DNA of 64,000 nt. Origin: ZC4RG25 sp023428365. GTDB taxonomy: Bacteria > Pseudomonadota > Alphaproteobacteria > Rhizobiales > Hyphomicrobiaceae. Position 1 is the stretch's first letter; each line of letters begins with the position of its first letter. Under the pieces are notes generated by a model. That model made no database searches. It saw nothing but the letters and a program-made list of their open reading frames with translations, and was not told the DNA's origin. The translations under genes and the position numbers were made by a program. Below, piece by piece: positions 61,392 to 64,000 of the stretch. The stretch lies in assembly GCA_050283925.1 (NCBI GenBank), contig JBNOAI010000004.1, positions 308,961 through 372,960 on the forward strand, written 5' to 3'.

Positions 61392-61964
61392 ATGGCTGAC
61401 CCAACCGACCGCGAATACCTTCGCCCGCTGGCTTCGTTCATATTCGGATCCCGGTGGCTCCAGGTTCCGCTCTATCTCGGCCTGATCCTCGCGCAGTGCG
61501 TCTATGTCATCCTCTTCATGAAAGAGCTCTGGCATCTCGTCACGCACGCGACGACGTTCAGCGAGCAGCAGATCATGCTGCTGGTGCTGGCGCTGATCGA
61601 TGTGGTGATGATCTCGAACCTCCTCGTGATGGTGATCGTCGGTGGTTACGAGACGTTCGTGTCACGGCTGAAGCTGCAGGGGCACCCGGATCAGCCGGAA
61701 TGGCTCGACCACGTCAATGCCAGCGTACTGAAGATCAAGCTTGCCATGGCAATCATCGGCATCTCATCGATCCATCTGCTCAAGACGTTCATCGAGGCTG
61801 GGAGCCTTGGTATGCCAGGATCGAAGGTGTCCGAGGCCGGGATCATGTGGCAGACGATCATCCACGTGACGTTCATTCTGTCGGCCATGGGTATCGCATA
61901 TGTGGACAGTCTCTCGCAGCACCCGAGCCCGAAAGCCCGCCGCCACGCCGAGACGCACGATTAG
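61392..61964 (+). CDS. YqhA-like TIGR00645 membrane protein
   Basis: 190 residues from ATG 61392. EYLRPLASFIFGSRWLQVPLYLGLILAQCVYVILFMKELWHL and FVSRLKLQGHPDQPEWLDHVNASVLKIKLAMAIIGISSIHLLKTFI are typical, with about four helices. Function of the family unknown. A longer frame upstream (61329) lacks support. Confidence 0.9.
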   Translation: MADPTDREYLRPLASFIFGSRWLQVPLYLGLILAQCVYVILFMKELWHLVTHATTFSEQQIMLLVLALIDVVMISNLLVMVIVGGYETFVSRLKLQGHPDQPEWLDHVNASVLKIKLAMAIIGISSIHLLKTFIEAGSLGMPGSKVSEAGIMWQTIIHVTFILSAMGIAYVDSLSQHPSPKARRHAETHD

Positions 61965-61982
61965 GGCTTAACGGCAGTGGCG

Positions 61983-62750
61983 CTACGACTTGATCCAATA
62001 GCCGCCGAAATGATCGATCTGGATGATCGCATCGGTAATCCCGTGCGCCGCGCGATATTCGTCGACGGCCTGCCGGTGGGCTTCGAACAGGAAGTAGTCG
62101 TCGGCGATCAGCGTGCCGCCGGGCGACAGCTTGTGATAGAGGTTCACGAGCCCATCTCGGGTACTCTCATACATGTCGCCGTCGAGCCGCAGCACCGCGA
62201 GCGTCTCCACTGGAGCGCCGGGTAACGTGTCTTTGAAAAGACCTTCAAGGAAGACGACCTGTCCATCGAGCAGGCCGTAGCGGGCAAACGCTGATTTCAC
62301 GTCAGGCAGCGATACGGCGAAGTCCCGATAGGTGTGGAAGTCGGAGCCGGCATCGGGAGCAATGTCGTCTGAGGGCGGCGGGAGCCCGTCAAACGAATCG
62401 GCGGCGACCACACGGCGATCAGTGATGCCATAAGCCTTCAACACGGCTCGCATCATCATGCAGGCCCCGCCGCGCCAGACGCCTGTTTCCATGAAATCAC
62501 CTGGGATGCCTGCTTGAACCACCCGCTCGCACTCGCTGCGGACGTTCTCCATGCGCTTGGCGCCGATCATGGATGGGGCGGCGGACGGCCAGTCCCAGCC
62601 GTTCTCGCGATAATCATCTCGGTAGCCGTCGACCTTGCAGGCGGGCAGCGGCAGATCAGGATTCAGCCGCCCGATCAGGCTATCGCGCATAAGATCGAGA
62701 TAAGCCCGGCGCAGAGCCTCGACATCCGAAACAGGTTGATCGATCGTCAT
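61983..62750 (-). CDS. TylF/MycF-family O-methyltransferase
   Basis: 255 residues from ATG 62750, which has GGGGA about 6 nt upstream. GIPGDFMETGVWRGGACMMMRAVLKAYG (about residues 80-107) is the SAM/metal motif of macrocin-O-methyltransferase-like enzymes, and ADSFDGLPPPS follows. Members methylate sugars or similar; here no sugar cluster adjoins. Substrate unknown. Confidence 0.85.
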   Translation of the reverse strand: MTIDQPVSDVEALRRAYLDLMRDSLIGRLNPDLPLPACKVDGYRDDYRENGWDWPSAAPSMIGAKRMENVRSECERVVQAGIPGDFMETGVWRGGACMMMRAVLKAYGITDRRVVAADSFDGLPPPSDDIAPDAGSDFHTYRDFAVSLPDVKSAFARYGLLDGQVVFLEGLFKDTLPGAPVETLAVLRLDGDMYESTRDGLVNLYHKLSPGGTLIADDYFLFEAHRQAVDEYRAAHGITDAIIQIDHFGGYWIKS

Positions 62751-62869
62751 GCTGGTCCCCAAGGCGGCGAGTGTCTTCGTGCCGACCATACAACATGACC
62801 CATGCCGCGGGGCGAACCGAAACATCCGCCGCGTCGATCATATGCCAGTCAAGGAATGGGGCTAAGAAT

Positions 62870-62943
62870 TGGAGGCCACGGCCGGAATCGAACCGGCGTG
62901 CACGGATTTGCAGTCCGCTGCGTCACCACTCCGCCACGTGGCC
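62870..62943 (-). tRNA. tRNA-Cys (anticodon GCA)
   Basis: 74 nt including the encoded CCA end. Acceptor stem GGCCACG/CGTGGCC, anticodon loop CTGCAAA (GCA), TpsiC arm with GTTCGAT loop closed by GCCGG/CCGGC. All arms pair well. Confidence 0.97.
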
Positions 62944-63107
62944 TCACCGGCGAGGCATCTACCATGGTCATCGGCACGGATGCAAACGTGTTCCGCGGCG
63001 GTGCGGCTCTGGGTCCTTGTTATTCTCACCGTAAGGCCACTGGTCGTGGCCGTCGCCCTTCGCTATGGTCCCGCCCGAACGGACGATTTGAGCCTCCAGG
63101 AGCGGAG

Positions 63108-63773
63108 ATGGGCAACACAGCGGTGCAGCGCACAAATATGGTTGAGGGGCAGGTCCGCACGAGCGATGTGACGGACCGGCGCATTCTGCGCGCCATGCTC
63201 GACATCCCGCGTGAAATCTTCGCGCCGGCAGATATGCAGCCGCTTGCCTATTTCGACCAGGATCTCCGGGTGAGCGCGGCGGATCAGCCGCCGCGATATC
63301 TCTTGGCTCCGAGCGTGTTCGCCCGCATGGTCCAGGCGCTCGATGTCGATTCGGGCAATGTCGTTCTCGATGTCGGATGCGCCACGGGGTACGGCAGCGC
63401 GATTCTCGCACGCCTTGCGCAGACCGTCGTCGGGCTCGAAGTCGAGGCCGATTTGGCCGACACCGCCACCAAGACACTCAGTGGACTATCTGTGGATAAC
63501 GTGGTGGTGGTTTCCGGTCCTCTCGAGGCGGGATGGCCGGGCGAAGGTCCGTATGATGCGATCCTCGTCAACGGCGCAATTGCTGTGCCGCCGACGAAAC
63601 TTCTCGAGCAATTAAGAGACGGTGGCCGGCTCGTTGCCGTGCTTTCAGATGGCGTTCCGGGCCAAGCGATGCTCTGGCAGCGCTCCGGAACTCACGTCTC
63701 ATCACGCAGTCTTTTCAACGCCGCGGCAGCGCCGCTTCCGGGCTTCCAGCGCGTCCCGCAGTTCGTATTCTGA
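63108..63773 (+). CDS. PCMT-family protein (protein-L-isoaspartate methyltransferase-like)
   Basis: 221 residues from ATG 63108, preceded by AGGAG; a longer frame back to 62802 passes through the tRNA and is not real. NMVEGQVRTSDVTDRRILRAMLDIPREIFAP at the start and VVLDVGCATGYGSAILARLAQTVVGLEVE (SAM motif I, about residues 82-110). It lacks some features of true Pcm enzymes: motif YxDxxLP is here YFDQDLR. The fold is clear but repair activity is uncertain. Alphaproteobacteria often carry this gene upstream of tolC, which would begin beyond the window. Confidence 0.85.
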   Translation: MGNTAVQRTNMVEGQVRTSDVTDRRILRAMLDIPREIFAPADMQPLAYFDQDLRVSAADQPPRYLLAPSVFARMVQALDVDSGNVVLDVGCATGYGSAILARLAQTVVGLEVEADLADTATKTLSGLSVDNVVVVSGPLEAGWPGEGPYDAILVNGAIAVPPTKLLEQLRDGGRLVAVLSDGVPGQAMLWQRSGTHVSSRSLFNAAAAPLPGFQRVPQFVF

Positions 63774-64000
63774 CAGCTGAATAGTATTCCACAGGTGTGG
63801 ATATCCGGCCACGCTTGCCAGGGAACGCGGTGATTCGCGTCCAAATCGGCTTTGGCGTGCCAGCGGCGTGGGCTAAGTAACAGCAATGGCATGTGATTTG
63901 CGCTTGTCGCTCGCGATACGTTGGTTCGTCTGAATTAAAGTGGGCAAATTCGTCCGCGCCATGCCGAAAATGACGACGCGAGATTGCGGCGGGATCAGCA

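Noticed and set aside
62802..63107. N-terminal extension of the PCMT-like protein
   Set aside because: It runs through the tRNA-Cys gene and has no ribosome site; ATG 63108 with AGGAG is the start.

Overview
The window is chromosomal DNA of an alphaproteobacterium, most likely of the order Hyphomicrobiales (Rhizobiales). Three things suggest this: a stand-alone ATP synthase F0 operon in the order atpI-atpB-atpE-atpF'-atpF without the F1 genes, a CIRCE-controlled groESL operon, and many Tat/Sec-exported small proteins. A genus cannot be named from sequence alone. There is no rRNA, CRISPR array, insertion sequence or prophage. The only RNA gene is tRNA-Cys at 62870-62943.

Layout. 1-11,500 is core and amino-acid metabolism: the end of an Ldh2-type dehydrogenase, an APC permease, an exported methyltransferase, an RBBP9-type hydrolase, purB, a DadA-like FAD oxidase, a 3-hydroxyisobutyrate-dehydrogenase-like enzyme, ilvA, and an E1-like 2-oxoacid dehydrogenase/transketolase 10 nt behind ilvA. 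11,500-21,900 holds a 53-residue secreted peptide gene, groESL, an M19 dipeptidase, two divergent envelope hydrolases, a HAD phosphatase and an OmpA protein with very charged tandem repeats. 22,075-24,673 is the F0 operon. 24,900-30,030 has small secreted or membrane proteins, an orphan response regulator, a LuxR solo and a large MscS-type channel.

30,166-54,095 is the most interesting part: a compact catabolic island. On the minus strand are a molybdenum hydroxylase (large, FAD and Fe-S subunits, the last fused to a CoxG domain), a GntR/UTRA regulator, pxpC and pxpB. On the plus strand are pxpA, npdG, the full F420 cofactor pathway cofE-cofD-cofC-fbiC with overlapping start/stop codons, a fold-type II PLP enzyme, a two-subunit CoA-transferase, an LLM-class (F420-type) oxidoreductase, a Liv-type ABC importer and a Tat-exported metallo-beta-lactamase-fold protein. 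Three almost identical palindromes (TGGTWCT-N6-AGWACAA) lie before the three transcription units that diverge from or follow the regulator. I infer a substrate-induced pathway that imports a (probably N-heterocyclic) compound, hydroxylates it, reduces it with F420H2, opens the ring with a Pxp-like amidohydrolase and activates the acid with CoA. F420 would then be made only when the substrate is present.

54,100-64,000 holds a vWA protein, a copper pair (DUF2946 plus a YcnI-PCuAC fusion), a phnDCEE phosphonate/phosphate-ester importer with a Pho box upstream, a LysE exporter, a YqhA-like protein, a TylF-type methyltransferase, tRNA-Cys and a PCMT-family protein.
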